Assembly (NCBI RefSeq): GCF_026230175.1
Contig: NZ_CP104208.1
Location: forward strand, 2,294,001-2,358,000
From: Desulfovibrio mangrovi
Lineage (GTDB): Bacteria > Desulfobacterota > Desulfovibrionia > Desulfovibrionales > Desulfovibrionaceae
Length of the DNA stretch: 64,000 nt
Direction: 5' to 3'
Positions 1 to 9,345 of the stretch are shown here, one piece after another. The position numbers and the translations under genes are program-made. The notes beneath the pieces were generated by a model. It ran no database searches, had not been told where the DNA came from, and was given only the letters and a program-made list of their open reading frames with translations. The stretch's first letter is position 1. Each line of letters opens with the position of its first letter.

Positions 1-2
1 AG

Positions 3-929
3 GTGCTCAACCTGTACCATGTCTCGGTGCTCAACCTGATGATGATCTCCGTCATCGCCGCCGTGTCGCTGAACCTGCTCACCGGCGTGTGCGGACAGAT
101 GTCGCTGGGCCACGGCGCGTTCGTGGGCGTGGGAGCCTATGTCTGCGCGGCGCTGGCCGCCAAGGGGCTGCCCTTTGTGTTCTGCCTGCTGGGCGGCGGC
201 TGCGTGGCAGCCGTGGTGGGCATGTTCTTCGGCATCCCCTCGCTGCGGCTCAAGGGCATCTACCTTGCCATTTCCACGCTGGCTGCGCAGCTCATACTGG
301 AATACCTGTTCCTGCACATGGACTTTCTCACCGGCGGGGCCAACGGCATGGCCGTGGATTCGCCCTCGCTGTTCGGCTTCGCCTTCAATTCAGACACGCG
401 CATGTTCTACCTCATCTTCGCCGTCACCACTCTGTGCGTGCTGGCCGTGAGCAACATCGTGCGCACCCGTTCCGGCCGTGCCTTCGTTGCCATACGCGAC
501 TTCTACCAGTCTGCGGAGAACGTGGGCGTGGACCTCTTCCGGTTCAAACTGCAGGCCTTTGCCACCAGTTCGTTCCTTGCGGGCGTGGCTGGCGGTCTGT
601 GGGCCTACTACACCATGTACATCACGCCAGAGCAGTTCTCCATCGCCCTGTCCATCAGCTATCTGGCCATGATCATCATCGGCGGCATGGGTTCCGTGCT
701 CGGCTCCATCCTCGGCGCGGTGTTCCTCACCCTGCTGCCCGAGGCCCTGAACATGCTGACCTCGTTCATAGGCAGCTACGCGCCGGATATCAGTTCCATG
801 ACAGCCCCGCTGAAGGAAGGCGTATTCGGCTTGACACTCATCCTGTTCCTCATCTTCGAGCCGGAGGGACTGGTGCGCAAATGGCGGCTCATCAAGGCGT
901 ATTGGAAGCTGTATCCCTTTGCCTACTAG
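3..929 (+). CDS. livM: Branched-chain amino acid-type ABC transporter permease (LivM-like), 5' end cut by the window edge
   Basis: Inner-membrane permease of a Liv-type ABC importer. The 308 visible residues are a chain of hydrophobic helices and carry the LivM-type N-terminal stretch LNLLTGVCGQMSLGHGAF and a late GGMGSVLGSILGAVFLTLLPE segment. The reading frame is open to the window edge; the first possible start is a GTG at base 3, but LivM proteins usually have another 20-30 residues before the SLGHG region, so the gene most likely begins upstream. The substrate-binding protein follows after 86 bases and a LivF ATPase after that, so this is one transporter operon. LivG and LivH are not in view and presumably lie to the left. 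The real substrate is unknown; the ligase gene at 3222 makes an aromatic or other carboxylic acid possible. Confidence 0.85.
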   Translation: MLNLYHVSVLNLMMISVIAAVSLNLLTGVCGQMSLGHGAFVGVGAYVCAALAAKGLPFVFCLLGGGCVAAVVGMFFGIPSLRLKGIYLAISTLAAQLILEYLFLHMDFLTGGANGMAVDSPSLFGFAFNSDTRMFYLIFAVTTLCVLAVSNIVRTRSGRAFVAIRDFYQSAENVGVDLFRFKLQAFATSSFLAGVAGGLWAYYTMYITPEQFSIALSISYLAMIIIGGMGSVLGSILGAVFLTLLPEALNMLTSFIGSYAPDISSMTAPLKEGVFGLTLILFLIFEPEGLVRKWRLIKAYWKLYPFAY

Positions 930-1015
930 CAGGACCCGGGAACGGCACAGACTACAAGGAAACAATGTGCACCCGTGCACATCACATTAATCAGCATGGA
1001 GAGGAGTAAACGACC

Positions 1016-2182
1016 ATGAAAAGAATCATGATGACGATGGCGCTGGCCACCGCCATGTTTCTGGCAACCACGATGGTGGCAACAGCGGCGCTGAAGGTCG
1101 GTGTGCTCTCCGACCTTACCGGTCCCACGTCCAGCGTGGGCGTGCCCTACGCGCAGGGCGTGAAGGACTGCATTGCGCACGTGAACGCCAACGGCGGCGT
1201 GAACGGCGAGCAGATCGAGATCATTCAGGTGGACTATGCCTACAACGTGCAGCAGGCCCTTTCCGCCTACAAGCGTTTCATGTCCGAAGGTATCGTGGCC
1301 CTGCAGGGCTGGGGTACCGGCGACACCGAAGCGCTGGTAAAGTTCGTCTCCCGCGACAGGATTCCGGTCTTTTCGGCCTCCTACTCGTCGCACCTGATGG
1401 ACCCCTCCGCAGCCCCGTACAACTTCACCGTTGCGCCCGATTATTCCACGCAGGGCCGCGCCGGACTCAAGTACATCAAGGACTCCTGGAAGGAAGCCCG
1501 CCCCCCGCGCATCGCCTTCGTGTATCCCGACAAGCCCTACGGCCACGTGCCGCTGCCCGCCATGAAGGAATACGCCGTCGAACTGGGCTTCGAAGTCACC
1601 GGTGACGAAATCCTCGACCTGAAGGCCATGGACGCCACCCCGCAGGTACTGGCCCTGAAGCAGCAGAAGCCCGACTTCGTCTGGGTGGGCGGCACCACCC
1701 CCAGCACAGCCGTATTGATGAAAGACGCCAGCAAGCAGAACTTTGGCGGCACGTTCCTCGTGAACATCTGGGGCAACGATGAAAACCTGCACCAGATGGC
1801 TGGAGCCGCCTGCGAAGGCAACCTCGGCATGCAGGCCGCTGCAGTCTACGGGCAGGATGTCCCCGGCATGGCACTCATCAGGGAACTGACCAAGGACCAG
1901 CCCCAGATGACCCACTACATCCGCGGATTCGTCTCCACGCTGGTCATGGTGGAAGGCATGAAGATGGCCGCAGCCAACGGTGGCGTGAACGGCGAAAGCA
2001 TCAAGAACGCCCTTGAATCGATGCGCGACTTCGACCCCATGGGTCTTGCCCCCGCCATCAGCTTCTTCTCCGACGACCATCGCCCGAACATGGCGGTGAA
2101 CGTCTGTACCGTGAAGGAGGGCAAGATGACCTTCCTGCAGACCGTTTCCCTGCCCCGCGAAGCCAAGTGGCTGGGCAAGTAG
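1016..2182 (+). CDS. ABC transporter substrate-binding protein, LivK family
   Basis: Periplasmic binding protein (388 aa) that delivers ligand to the Liv permease encoded just upstream. The N-terminus is a Sec signal (MKR, hydrophobic run, cleavage near the ATAA motif at residues 22-25), followed by the Peripla_BP_6 pattern KVGVLSDLTGPTSSVG. The start ATG is supported by a GAGAGGAGT ribosome site. Two lobes of the type I binding fold fit the length, which is normal for the family. Ligand cannot be read from the sequence. The gene is followed by a perfect GC-rich stem-loop before the ATPase gene, typical of operons in which the binding protein is made in excess. Confidence 0.88.
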   Translation: MKRIMMTMALATAMFLATTMVATAALKVGVLSDLTGPTSSVGVPYAQGVKDCIAHVNANGGVNGEQIEIIQVDYAYNVQQALSAYKRFMSEGIVALQGWGTGDTEALVKFVSRDRIPVFSASYSSHLMDPSAAPYNFTVAPDYSTQGRAGLKYIKDSWKEARPPRIAFVYPDKPYGHVPLPAMKEYAVELGFEVTGDEILDLKAMDATPQVLALKQQKPDFVWVGGTTPSTAVLMKDASKQNFGGTFLVNIWGNDENLHQMAGAACEGNLGMQAAAVYGQDVPGMALIRELTKDQPQMTHYIRGFVSTLVMVEGMKMAAANGGVNGESIKNALESMRDFDPMGLAPAISFFSDDHRPNMAVNVCTVKEGKMTFLQTVSLPREAKWLGK

Positions 2183-2199
2183 CACCCACAATTGATCCG

Positions 2200-2226
2200 G
2201 GCCGGAGGAACGGCGTTCCTCCGGCC
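2200..2226 (+). promoter_or_regulatory. Intercistronic stem-loop after the binding-protein gene
   Basis: Perfect 11-bp inverted repeat GGCCGGAGGAA / TTCCTCCGGCC with a 5-base loop, 18 bases after the stop codon. No T-run follows, so it is unlikely to be a full terminator. A 3'-end RNA-protecting or partially terminating hairpin that lowers expression of the downstream ATPase relative to the binding protein is the likely role (inference). Confidence 0.55.
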
Positions 2227-2280
2227 TGCAAAAAGCATCTGAACTGTACATCCAGACCGATCAGCAAGGCAGCTTGATTC

Positions 2281-3156
2281 ATGAACACGACCGCAACATC
2301 CTCAGGCCACACCGCCCCCGCTGCCGCGCCCTTCCCTGCCGCAGATGCAGGACCGGCCGGCAACATCCTTGAAGTGCAGAACCTTGAAGTCGTTTACAAC
2401 GACGTGGTTCTGGTGCTCAAAGGCCTTTCCCTGAGCGTGGCCAAGGGCAGCATCACCACCCTGCTCGGCGCCAACGGCGCAGGCAAGTCCACCACGCTCA
2501 AAGCCATTTCCGGCCTGCTTGCGGGCGAGAACGGCAAGGCCACTTCCGGCACGGTGCGGTACGAAGGTGAAGCCGTGCACCTGCAAAGTCCCGAACGCAT
2601 GGTGCGGCGCGGCATCTTTCAGGTCATGGAAGGCCGCCGCATCTTTCAGGACCTGACCGTGGAAGAAAACCTGCGCTGCGGGGCCTACACTCAGCCTGCT
2701 GCCAGCTACGCGGACAATCTGGAGAAGGTGTATGAGTATTTTCCGCGGCTCAGGGAACGCAGGAGCCAGCTTGCGGGCTACATGTCCGGCGGCGAACAGC
2801 AGATGCTGGCCATAGGCCGCGCTGTCATGGCCTGCCCGCGACTTCTCTTGCTTGACGAACCATCGCTCGGCCTTGCCCCGCTGCTGGTGGAAGAAATTTT
2901 CGACATCGTGCGCAGAATCAACCGGCAGGAGGGCGTCACCGTACTGCTGGTAGAGCAGAACGCACGCATGGCCCTCTCCATGGCCGATTACGGCTACATT
3001 ATGGAAAACGGCCGCATCGTCATGGACGGCAAGGGCAGCGACCTGCTGCATAACCCCGATGTGCAGGAGTTCTATCTTGGACTCACCCATGGCGGGGAAA
3101 AACGCAGCTACCGCGACGTGAAGCACTACCGGCGCAGGAAACGCTGGCTCGGCTAG
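2281..3156 (+). CDS. livF: ABC transporter ATP-binding protein, LivF family
   Basis: Cytoplasmic ATPase subunit of the Liv importer (291 aa). Walker A GANGAGKST at about residues 63-71, signature SGGEQQ at 169-174, Walker B RLLLLDEP at 187-194, and the LivF-type stretch GIFQVMEGRRIF at 111-122. It is longer than usual LivF (about 235-260 aa) because of a low-complexity Ala/Pro N-terminal extension of some 27 residues and a basic tail ending RRRKRWLG. No strong ribosome site precedes the ATG at 2281, so the extension may be partly untranslated, though no better in-frame start is visible before the conserved region. Confidence 0.87.
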   Translation: MNTTATSSGHTAPAAAPFPAADAGPAGNILEVQNLEVVYNDVVLVLKGLSLSVAKGSITTLLGANGAGKSTTLKAISGLLAGENGKATSGTVRYEGEAVHLQSPERMVRRGIFQVMEGRRIFQDLTVEENLRCGAYTQPAASYADNLEKVYEYFPRLRERRSQLAGYMSGGEQQMLAIGRAVMACPRLLLLDEPSLGLAPLLVEEIFDIVRRINRQEGVTVLLVEQNARMALSMADYGYIMENGRIVMDGKGSDLLHNPDVQEFYLGLTHGGEKRSYRDVKHYRRRKRWLG

Positions 3157-3221
3157 TTTCCGGCATCTCGTTACCCGACCCGCATCCGTCATCACAGCCT
3201 ATTGCCAGACAGGACAGCAAC

Positions 3222-4490
3222 ATGGACAGCAGCATGGACAGCAACAACAGCTTTCATTCTCCGGTAGAAAACGCATCCCCGGAAGCGCGGGCTGCGTGGC
3301 AATTCGAAAAAATCATGCACGTGGCAGGCAAGGCGGCGGAAGCCTCCGGGGAATTCCGTTCCCGCCTTGCCGCTGCGGCTATTGATCTGCGCGACATACG
3401 CACGCTGGACGATTTTGCGCGCATTCCCGTGCTGCGCAAGAAGAATCTGCTCGGTCTGCAGCAGGAAAAAGGGCTGGACTGGCTGCTCACAGCCGCCCCC
3501 GGCAACCTGAGCCGCATCTACCAGTCCCCCGGCCCCCTATACGACCCTGAAGGCAGGGAGCAGGATTACTGGGGCTGGACAGAGGGCTTTCGCGCCGCAG
3601 GTTTCCGCACCGGCGATCTGGTACAGATGACCTTCAGCTACCATCTCACCCCTGCGGGGCTGATGCTGGAAGAGCCGCTGCGCGAAATCGGCTGCGCGGT
3701 CATCCCCGCAGGTCCCGGCAACACGCCCGCGCAGGCGCAGCTCATGACCTCATTGCCGGTAACCGGCTTCGTCGGCATGACCAGCTACCTGAAGGTCATT
3801 GCCGAACACGCCCGCAACGCGGGGCTGGACCTCAGAAAGGACTTCAATCTCAGGGTGGCTTTCGTGGCAGCGGAGCGCCTGCCAGAAAGCCTGCGCAGCG
3901 AGGTGGAGGAAGCCTTTGGCATGCGCGTCCGTCAGGGCTACGGCACGGCGGACGTGGGCTGCATAGCCTATGAATGCGCCGAACTTGGCGGCATGCATCT
4001 TTCCAGCCGCTGCCATGTGGAAATCTGCGACCCGCATACGGGGCAGCCCCTGCCCATGGGCGAAACCGGCGAAGTGGTGGTTACTCCCCACACCCTGTCC
4101 TACCCTCTGGTCCGCTTTGCCACGGGCGACCTCTCCCGCATGGTGGACACTCCCTGTACCTGCGGACGCACCGCCCCCAAACTTGCGGGCATTCTGGGCC
4201 GCGTGGACGATACGGCCAAGGTAAAGGGCCAGTTCATCTACCCCGCGCAGGTTGCGGAAGTGGTCAGGACCTTCCCGCAGATTGCGCGGCATCAGGTTGT
4301 CATCACCAACGACAAGGGCAGCGACTGGCTGCAACTTTTCTTGCAGCTTGACGGCCCGCTTGATCATGCCGAATTCATTGCCGCTTTCACGGGCAAGATC
4401 AAACTGCGCCCCGCCCTGCATGTCCTTTCCGGCGGTGAAGCGCTGCCGGAGGACTGCCCCCCGCTTGTGGATAAACGGACTTACGAGTAG
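3222..4490 (+). CDS. Phenylacetate-CoA ligase-like AMP-forming acyl-CoA ligase
   Basis: Adenylating enzyme (422 aa) of the PaaK/CapK-like group, expected to activate a carboxylic acid to its CoA thioester with ATP. Seen: the PaaK-like N-terminal region (LDDFARIPVLRKKNL), RIYQSPGPLYDP, the RQGYGTADVGCIAYEC region corresponding to the YG(x)TE core, and FATGDLSRM near the C-domain boundary. A CxCGR motif (PCTCGR, near residue 311) also occurs in many PaaK-like proteins. It lies 65 bases behind livF, so the transporter probably imports its acid substrate (inference). Exact substrate, for example phenylacetate, indoleacetate or another aryl acid, cannot be decided. Confidence 0.8.
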   Translation: MDSSMDSNNSFHSPVENASPEARAAWQFEKIMHVAGKAAEASGEFRSRLAAAAIDLRDIRTLDDFARIPVLRKKNLLGLQQEKGLDWLLTAAPGNLSRIYQSPGPLYDPEGREQDYWGWTEGFRAAGFRTGDLVQMTFSYHLTPAGLMLEEPLREIGCAVIPAGPGNTPAQAQLMTSLPVTGFVGMTSYLKVIAEHARNAGLDLRKDFNLRVAFVAAERLPESLRSEVEEAFGMRVRQGYGTADVGCIAYECAELGGMHLSSRCHVEICDPHTGQPLPMGETGEVVVTPHTLSYPLVRFATGDLSRMVDTPCTCGRTAPKLAGILGRVDDTAKVKGQFIYPAQVAEVVRTFPQIARHQVVITNDKGSDWLQLFLQLDGPLDHAEFIAAFTGKIKLRPALHVLSGGEALPEDCPPLVDKRTYE

Positions 4491-4579
4491 ACTTCAGAAA
4501 CTTTTGTTGCACACCGGAGGCAAAACGCCCTCCGGTCAGTGCAGCGCAACGGGCGTCTTCCCCGCCGTACAGGGAGGCG

Positions 4580-4601
4580 AACACGCCCGCCGTGTTGTTT
4601 T
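4580..4601 (+). terminator. Possible terminator between the ligase gene and the sigma-54 regulator
   Basis: AACACG-cccgc-CGTGTT stem followed by GTTTTC. The stem is short (6 bp) and the T-run is weak. A second hairpin (ACCGGAGG / CCTCCGGT, 4513-4536) precedes it. Together they make a transcription boundary plausible before the gene starting at 4716. Confidence 0.35.
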
Positions 4602-4715
4602 CAGGTGCTTTTTCAATCGGGCGCAGAGGATTTCCCTCTGCCCGCTGAAGGCCATACGCCGTTGTCATCAGCCTGCGCAGGCAGTGCCCGCTGCCTGACC
4701 GCTGCGAGGACCCCC

Positions 4716-6173
4716 ATGATCAAGAGCACCTTTCCGAGCAACCCCGTCCTGCTCGTTGATGATGAAGAAACGTGGTTGCGCTCGTTTTCGCTGGCGCTCA
4801 AGTCCGCCGGCATAGACAACATTCTCTGCTGCAACGACAGCCGCGAGGTGGCGTCCATTCTGGAAACCACGCCCGTGGAGGTCATTGCCGCAGACCTTGC
4901 CATGCCCAACGTCACGGGTGAGGATCTCATCCGGCTGGTCACGGCGCAGCACCCCGACATTCCCATTCTGGTCATCACCGGCATGAGTCAGGTGGAAAAG
5001 GCCGTGCAATGCGTCAAACTCGGGGCCTTCGACTTCTTCGTCAAAACCTACGACAAGAGCAGCCTCGTTTCCGGCATCCGCCACGCCATCCAGATTCGCG
5101 AACTGAAGCGCGAAAACACCTCGCTGCGCACCCGCTTTCTGGACGACAGACTGGAAACGCCGGAAGCCTTTGCCCACATCGTCACGGCCAATGCGGCCAT
5201 GCGCTCCATTTTCAAATACATCGAGGCCATTGCGGAATCCTCCCAGCCCCTGCTCATCACGGGCGAAAGCGGCGTAGGCAAGGAGCTCATCGCAGGCGCA
5301 GTCCACAGCCTGAGCGGCCGCAAGGGCGAATTCGTCACCGTGAACGTTGCCGGTCTGGACGACAACATCTTTGCGGACACCCTGTTCGGGCACAAGAAAG
5401 GGGCCTTTACCGGCGCCGATCAGGCCCGCTCCGGCCTTGTGGTGAACGCGCAGGGCGGTACGTTGTTTCTGGACGAGATAGGCGATCTTTCGCAGGCATC
5501 GCAGCTCAAGCTGCTGCGGCTCGTGCAGGAACGCGAATACATGCCGCTGGGCTCGGACCTCATCCGCAAGACGGATGCCCGCATCATCGCCGCCACCAAC
5601 ATCGATCCCGCCGCTACGGACTCTCCGCTGCGCCGCGACCTCTATTTCCGCCTGAAGGCCCACCACGTGCACATTCCGCCGCTACGCGAGCGCAAGGACG
5701 ATATTCCCCTGCTGGTGGAGCACATCATACGCAACGCCTGCCACCCGGAACGCGCACAGGGCAGGCAGCCGTTGCGGGCGATTCCCAAGCTGCCGCCGGA
5801 ACTGCTGCCCATGCTCATGGCTTACGATTTTCCCGGCAACATCCGTGAACTGCAGTTCCTGATCATCGACGCCATCAGCTGCTCCACGGGCGGCACGCTC
5901 AATTTGGACCGCATCCGCCGCCATCTGGGTAATCCGGAAGGCAGAGGCATGATACTGCCGCCTCAAGGAACGTCTGACGGTACAGGCATCACAGGTATTG
6001 AAAAGGTCGCGTTCGGCCCCGTGCTGCCAACCCTGAAGGAAGTATGCGCCGAGCTGGTCGGCGAGGCCATGCGACGTAGCGACGGCAATCAGGCGCTGGC
6101 GGCATCGGCCCTCGGCGTATCCCGTCAAGCCCTGAACAAGCGGCTGCATAACATGAACGGACAGGACGAGTAG
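4716..6173 (+). CDS. Sigma-54-dependent response regulator (NtrC family)
   Basis: Three-domain transcription activator (485 aa from this start). Receiver at residues 1-120 with acidic pair DD at 15-16 and probable phospho-acceptor D60 (IAADLAMP). AAA+ domain from about 160 to 400 with Walker A GESGVGKE, the sigma-54 contact loop GAFTGA and Walker B LFLDEIGD. A Fis-type helix-turn-helix lies at the end (GNQALAASALGVSRQALNKRL). The frame is open further upstream to 4539, but ATG 4716 has a GAGG ribosome site and starts directly before the receiver. The partner kinase begins 36 bases downstream, in the order regulator then kinase. Target genes are unknown; no convincing -24/-12 element was seen beside it. 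Confidence 0.88.
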   Translation: MIKSTFPSNPVLLVDDEETWLRSFSLALKSAGIDNILCCNDSREVASILETTPVEVIAADLAMPNVTGEDLIRLVTAQHPDIPILVITGMSQVEKAVQCVKLGAFDFFVKTYDKSSLVSGIRHAIQIRELKRENTSLRTRFLDDRLETPEAFAHIVTANAAMRSIFKYIEAIAESSQPLLITGESGVGKELIAGAVHSLSGRKGEFVTVNVAGLDDNIFADTLFGHKKGAFTGADQARSGLVVNAQGGTLFLDEIGDLSQASQLKLLRLVQEREYMPLGSDLIRKTDARIIAATNIDPAATDSPLRRDLYFRLKAHHVHIPPLRERKDDIPLLVEHIIRNACHPERAQGRQPLRAIPKLPPELLPMLMAYDFPGNIRELQFLIIDAISCSTGGTLNLDRIRRHLGNPEGRGMILPPQGTSDGTGITGIEKVAFGPVLPTLKEVCAELVGEAMRRSDGNQALAASALGVSRQALNKRLHNMNGQDE

Positions 6174-6208
6174 TCCCTTCCCCCCCCCAGCGACACCGGA
6201 GTGCAGAC

Positions 6209-7843
6209 ATGAAGCGTCAAGCCCGACCTTCCGATTCGCCCGACAGGGGCCACTCTTCATCGGCTGTCTCCGCAGGGGCTGCGGATACGGCGCAGGATAA
6301 CGCCGCCCTGCGCGAAGAGGTACGCCAACTGCGCCTGCTGCTCGATACGCCGCAGAACGTGATGCACTTCTCCTTTGACCCTTCGTACCGCTACATCCGT
6401 TTCAATCAGGCCCATGCCGACTTCGTGCGCCACAACTGGGGGCTGACCATCCGCGAGGGCATGAACATTCTGGATATATTTCCCGATGAAAAGGAACGCA
6501 TTTCCGCAAGGGGGCACTTCGACAGGGTGCTGCGCGGCGAATCCTACATCCTCAAGCGCACCTATCGCAGACTCAAGGGCGAGATACGCTACTACGAAAA
6601 CACCTACATGCCCGTGCTGGAAGACGGCCGCGTGGTCGCCGCCACGGTTTCTGCCCACGACATCACCGACTGGAACGAAAAGGACGAGGAGGGTCGCAAG
6701 TACCGCTCCTTCTTCGACAAGGCGCTTGAGGGCATCTTCCGCTCCACCGTGCAGGGCCGCTTCATAGAGGCCAACCGCGAAATGGCCCGCATTCTGGGCT
6801 ATGAATCGCCTGCCGAACTCATGGAATCCATCACGGACATCAGTTCGCAGCTATACTGCGACAAGGATGCCCGCGACAGGGTGCTTGAAATCCTGCGTCA
6901 GCAGGAGGTGGTGAAGGACGTTGAAACGCGCATGTTCCGCAAGGACGGCACGCCGATATGGGTAGAGTTCAATGCCCGCTGCGAAAAGGACGAACAGGGC
7001 CGCACCCTGTTTGTGGAGGGCAAGCTGACCGACGTTTCCGCCCGCAAGGAGATGGAACAGCGCCGCCAGCAGATGATGCAGGCGGAAAAGATGGCCTCGC
7101 TGGGCCTGCTTGTGGCGGGGGTGGCGCACGAGATTAACAACCCCAACAGCTACCTGACGCTGAACCTGCCCCTGCTGCGCGACGTGTGGCAGGACACGCA
7201 GGCCATTCTGGACGAATACAGCGACGAGAACGGCGAATTCGTGCTGGGCGGCCTTGAATATTCGGAACTGCGCGATCACCTGCCCTATCTGTTGCGCGAA
7301 ATGATGGAGGCGGCCAGCCGCATCAAGGACATCGTTTCACGGCTCAAGGACTACTCGCGGCAGGAACCGGAAAACGGACACGAATATGTTGATACCAACG
7401 AGGTTGTCCGCAGCGCCCTCACCTTTATCCGCCACAAGATCAAGCAGTCCGCGAGACATTTCGAGATAGTGCTGCCGGAAGAAAGCCCCGCAGTGCTCGG
7501 CATTCCGCAGCGACTCACGCAGGTGCTGCTGAACCTTCTGGATAACGCCTGCGACGCCCTGCCCGAAGAAGACGGGCAGCTGTCGGTCGCTTTGCGGACC
7601 GTTCAGGAAGAGAACGGCGCATGGGTCTGCATCACCGTGCAGGACAACGGCAGCGGCATTGCCCCTGAAGACATGAAGTTCATTGAAGACCCCTTCTTCA
7701 CCACCAAACGCGCCAGCGGCGGCACAGGACTCGGGCTCTCCATCTCCGCCAGCATCATGAAGGAACACAACGGCGCGCTGGAGTTCCGCTCGGTACCGGA
7801 ACGGGGTACCATTGCCACCATGCGCATCCCACTGGCGAAATAG
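6209..7843 (+). CDS. Cytosolic PAS-PAS sensor histidine kinase
   Basis: Soluble two-component kinase (544 aa). No membrane segment is visible. PAS domains lie at about 45-150 and 165-275 (EDGRVVAATVSAHDITDW; RMFRKDGTPIWVEFNARCE). The phospho-acceptor His is in VAGVAHEINNP near 305, and the GHKL ATPase at about 430-540 has N-box LLNLLDNACDAL and G-boxes DNGSGI and GTGLGLSI. It should phosphorylate the sigma-54 regulator encoded immediately upstream. The signal is intracellular, possibly a small molecule or redox cue sensed by a PAS domain; which one cannot be told. The start ATG follows CACCGGAGTGCAGAC. Confidence 0.88.
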   Translation: MKRQARPSDSPDRGHSSSAVSAGAADTAQDNAALREEVRQLRLLLDTPQNVMHFSFDPSYRYIRFNQAHADFVRHNWGLTIREGMNILDIFPDEKERISARGHFDRVLRGESYILKRTYRRLKGEIRYYENTYMPVLEDGRVVAATVSAHDITDWNEKDEEGRKYRSFFDKALEGIFRSTVQGRFIEANREMARILGYESPAELMESITDISSQLYCDKDARDRVLEILRQQEVVKDVETRMFRKDGTPIWVEFNARCEKDEQGRTLFVEGKLTDVSARKEMEQRRQQMMQAEKMASLGLLVAGVAHEINNPNSYLTLNLPLLRDVWQDTQAILDEYSDENGEFVLGGLEYSELRDHLPYLLREMMEAASRIKDIVSRLKDYSRQEPENGHEYVDTNEVVRSALTFIRHKIKQSARHFEIVLPEESPAVLGIPQRLTQVLLNLLDNACDALPEEDGQLSVALRTVQEENGAWVCITVQDNGSGIAPEDMKFIEDPFFTTKRASGGTGLGLSISASIMKEHNGALEFRSVPERGTIATMRIPLAK

Positions 7844-7917
7844 ACCTCCACGCTTCAGAAGCGCCTTTCCACCCCTGACCTCACGGCACCCCGTCTTGCT
7901 CTATTCATATCAGCATA

Positions 7918-8739
7918 TTGACAGAAAAGCCCCACTGCTCAATCATACCCCCCGTGCGTACACGCTTTTCCACACTGCATTCCGCCGTCATACGGGCGTT
8001 TGTCTTCGTCTGTACCATCATTTTGGGCACGGGGTCTGCCGCGCTGGGCGACGACAATGCGCCACTGAAGGTTGCCACGTCCATAAAACCGCCCTACTGC
8101 ACCGAGCAGCTGAACGGATCATTGGACACCCTGCTGGCAGACCTGATGCATCGGGCAGAACGGCAGTTTACAGTCGTCCGGCTTCCTGCGGAACGCTCCC
8201 TGTGGATGCTCAACAACGGCCAGACAGATGCAGACCTGCCCCGCATTGCCGGACTGGAAAAACAATACGAGAACCTGATACGCGTGCCTGAGCCGGTCAT
8301 GCAGTACCGCTTCACCGCCTTTACCGTCGAGGGAGCCCCGAATATCGCCACCTGGGATGACCTACGCCCCTTCAAAGTAGCCTTCATCACTGGCTGGAAA
8401 ATATTCGAAAAGAACCTTCCCCCCGGGACACAGCACTACAAGGTGAACAGCAATGAATCTCTGTTTGCCATGCTCCGCGAAGGCCGCGTGGATGTCGCTC
8501 TGCACGAGCGCTACCTTGGCGCGGAGGCAAGTCTCTGTGCCATGAAACCGGCTCAAGCGTCCCCGCATGATCTGGCCGTGCAGGACATGTATATCTATCT
8601 ACACAAGAACGATAGAGATCTGGCCAATACCCTTGCACGGATTCTCAAGAAAATGCGCAAGACCAACAAGCGCGTTTCCAACGCTCCATCCCGCACCACG
8701 CGTCAGCAAGCCACACAGCCAGACGAAACACATCTATAA
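7918..8739 (+). CDS. Orphan extracellular solute-binding protein, family 3-like
   Basis: Periplasmic protein (up to 273 aa) of the amino-acid/SBP_bac_3-like fold: a hydrophobic export segment ending near SAALGD, then LKVATSIKPPYC, and domain-2 features such as the FKVAFITGWKIFEKNLPP region and REGRVDVALHERYLG. The frame begins with TTG at 7918; a GTG at 7954 (RTRFSTLHSAV) is an alternative that leaves a more typical signal peptide. No permease or ATPase gene adjoins it, so it is probably a sensory or scavenging relative, like similar genes at 27042, 27941 and 47582. The C-terminal 35 residues are polar and unlike the family. Confidence 0.7.
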   Translation: MTEKPHCSIIPPVRTRFSTLHSAVIRAFVFVCTIILGTGSAALGDDNAPLKVATSIKPPYCTEQLNGSLDTLLADLMHRAERQFTVVRLPAERSLWMLNNGQTDADLPRIAGLEKQYENLIRVPEPVMQYRFTAFTVEGAPNIATWDDLRPFKVAFITGWKIFEKNLPPGTQHYKVNSNESLFAMLREGRVDVALHERYLGAEASLCAMKPAQASPHDLAVQDMYIYLHKNDRDLANTLARILKKMRKTNKRVSNAPSRTTRQQATQPDETHL

Positions 8740-8880
8740 CTGCCTCTGCACCTTCCTTCCTGCTATCATCACGCATTCCCTGAGGGCCGTCCGCGTGTCG
8801 CCCGTGTGCCTCATGTAGCTCATTAGAGGCCTCGCATGGCAAAGCACACGCGCCTTCCGGCTCCAAGGCAAGGAGGAATC

Positions 8881-9345
8881 ATGAACAGACGACTCGCAAT
8901 TTCCCTGTTTCTCGCAGCAGCGCTGCTTCTCACGGCCTGTGGCCGTTACGGCGGCGACACCTATTCACCTGATCAGGCCCGCATGGAACACACCGTTACC
9001 TACGGCAAGATCACGGGCATCAACCATGTGACCATCCAGAGTGACCAGACAGGGCTCGGCATTCTTGGCGGTATTGCTGCCGGTGGCGCAGTGGGGCAGG
9101 CCTTCGGTGCCGGAACCGGCCGCATCATCGCCATTGTGGGCGGCGCCATTGTGGGCGGCATTGCCGGTGGCCTGACCGAACAGGCCATAAACAAGCATGA
9201 CGGACTGGAAATAACCGTGAAAAAGGACAGCGGCGAAACCGTGGTCATCGTGCAGGAAGCCGGTGACGAGGCCCTCCTCACAGGGGACAGAGTACGGATT
9301 CTGACTGCCAAGGACGGCTCTTCCCGCGTACGACCCATGCCATAG
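8881..9345 (+). CDS. Glycine-zipper outer-membrane lipoprotein (SlyB/Pcp-like)
   Basis: Small envelope lipoprotein (154 aa). Signal peptide with lipobox LTAC (Cys19-20), followed by a glycine-zipper membrane segment of GG/GA-spaced residues (LGILGGIAAGGAVGQAFGAG and IVGGAIVGGIAGG) and a C-terminal beta-rich part (ITVKKDSGETVVIVQEAGD). This is the layout of SlyB/17-kDa antigen proteins, which sit in the outer membrane and help preserve envelope integrity. The ATG at 8881 has a strong AAGGAGG site 5 bases upstream; an earlier in-frame ATG at 8836 would ruin the signal peptide. Confidence 0.82.
   Translation: MNRRLAISLFLAAALLLTACGRYGGDTYSPDQARMEHTVTYGKITGINHVTIQSDQTGLGILGGIAAGGAVGQAFGAGTGRIIAIVGGAIVGGIAGGLTEQAINKHDGLEITVKKDSGETVVIVQEAGDEALLTGDRVRILTAKDGSSRVRPMP

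Noticed and set aside
926-2251. Long minus-strand open frame (441 codons) opposite the binding-protein gene
   Set aside because: No recognisable domain, His/Gly-rich composition typical of antisense frames in GC-rich genes, and it lies exactly across a clear LivK-type gene.
7888-7902. GGCAC...TTGC upstream of the binding-protein gene at 7918 as a sigma-54 promoter
   Set aside because: Spacing between GG and GC is 11 rather than 10 bases.
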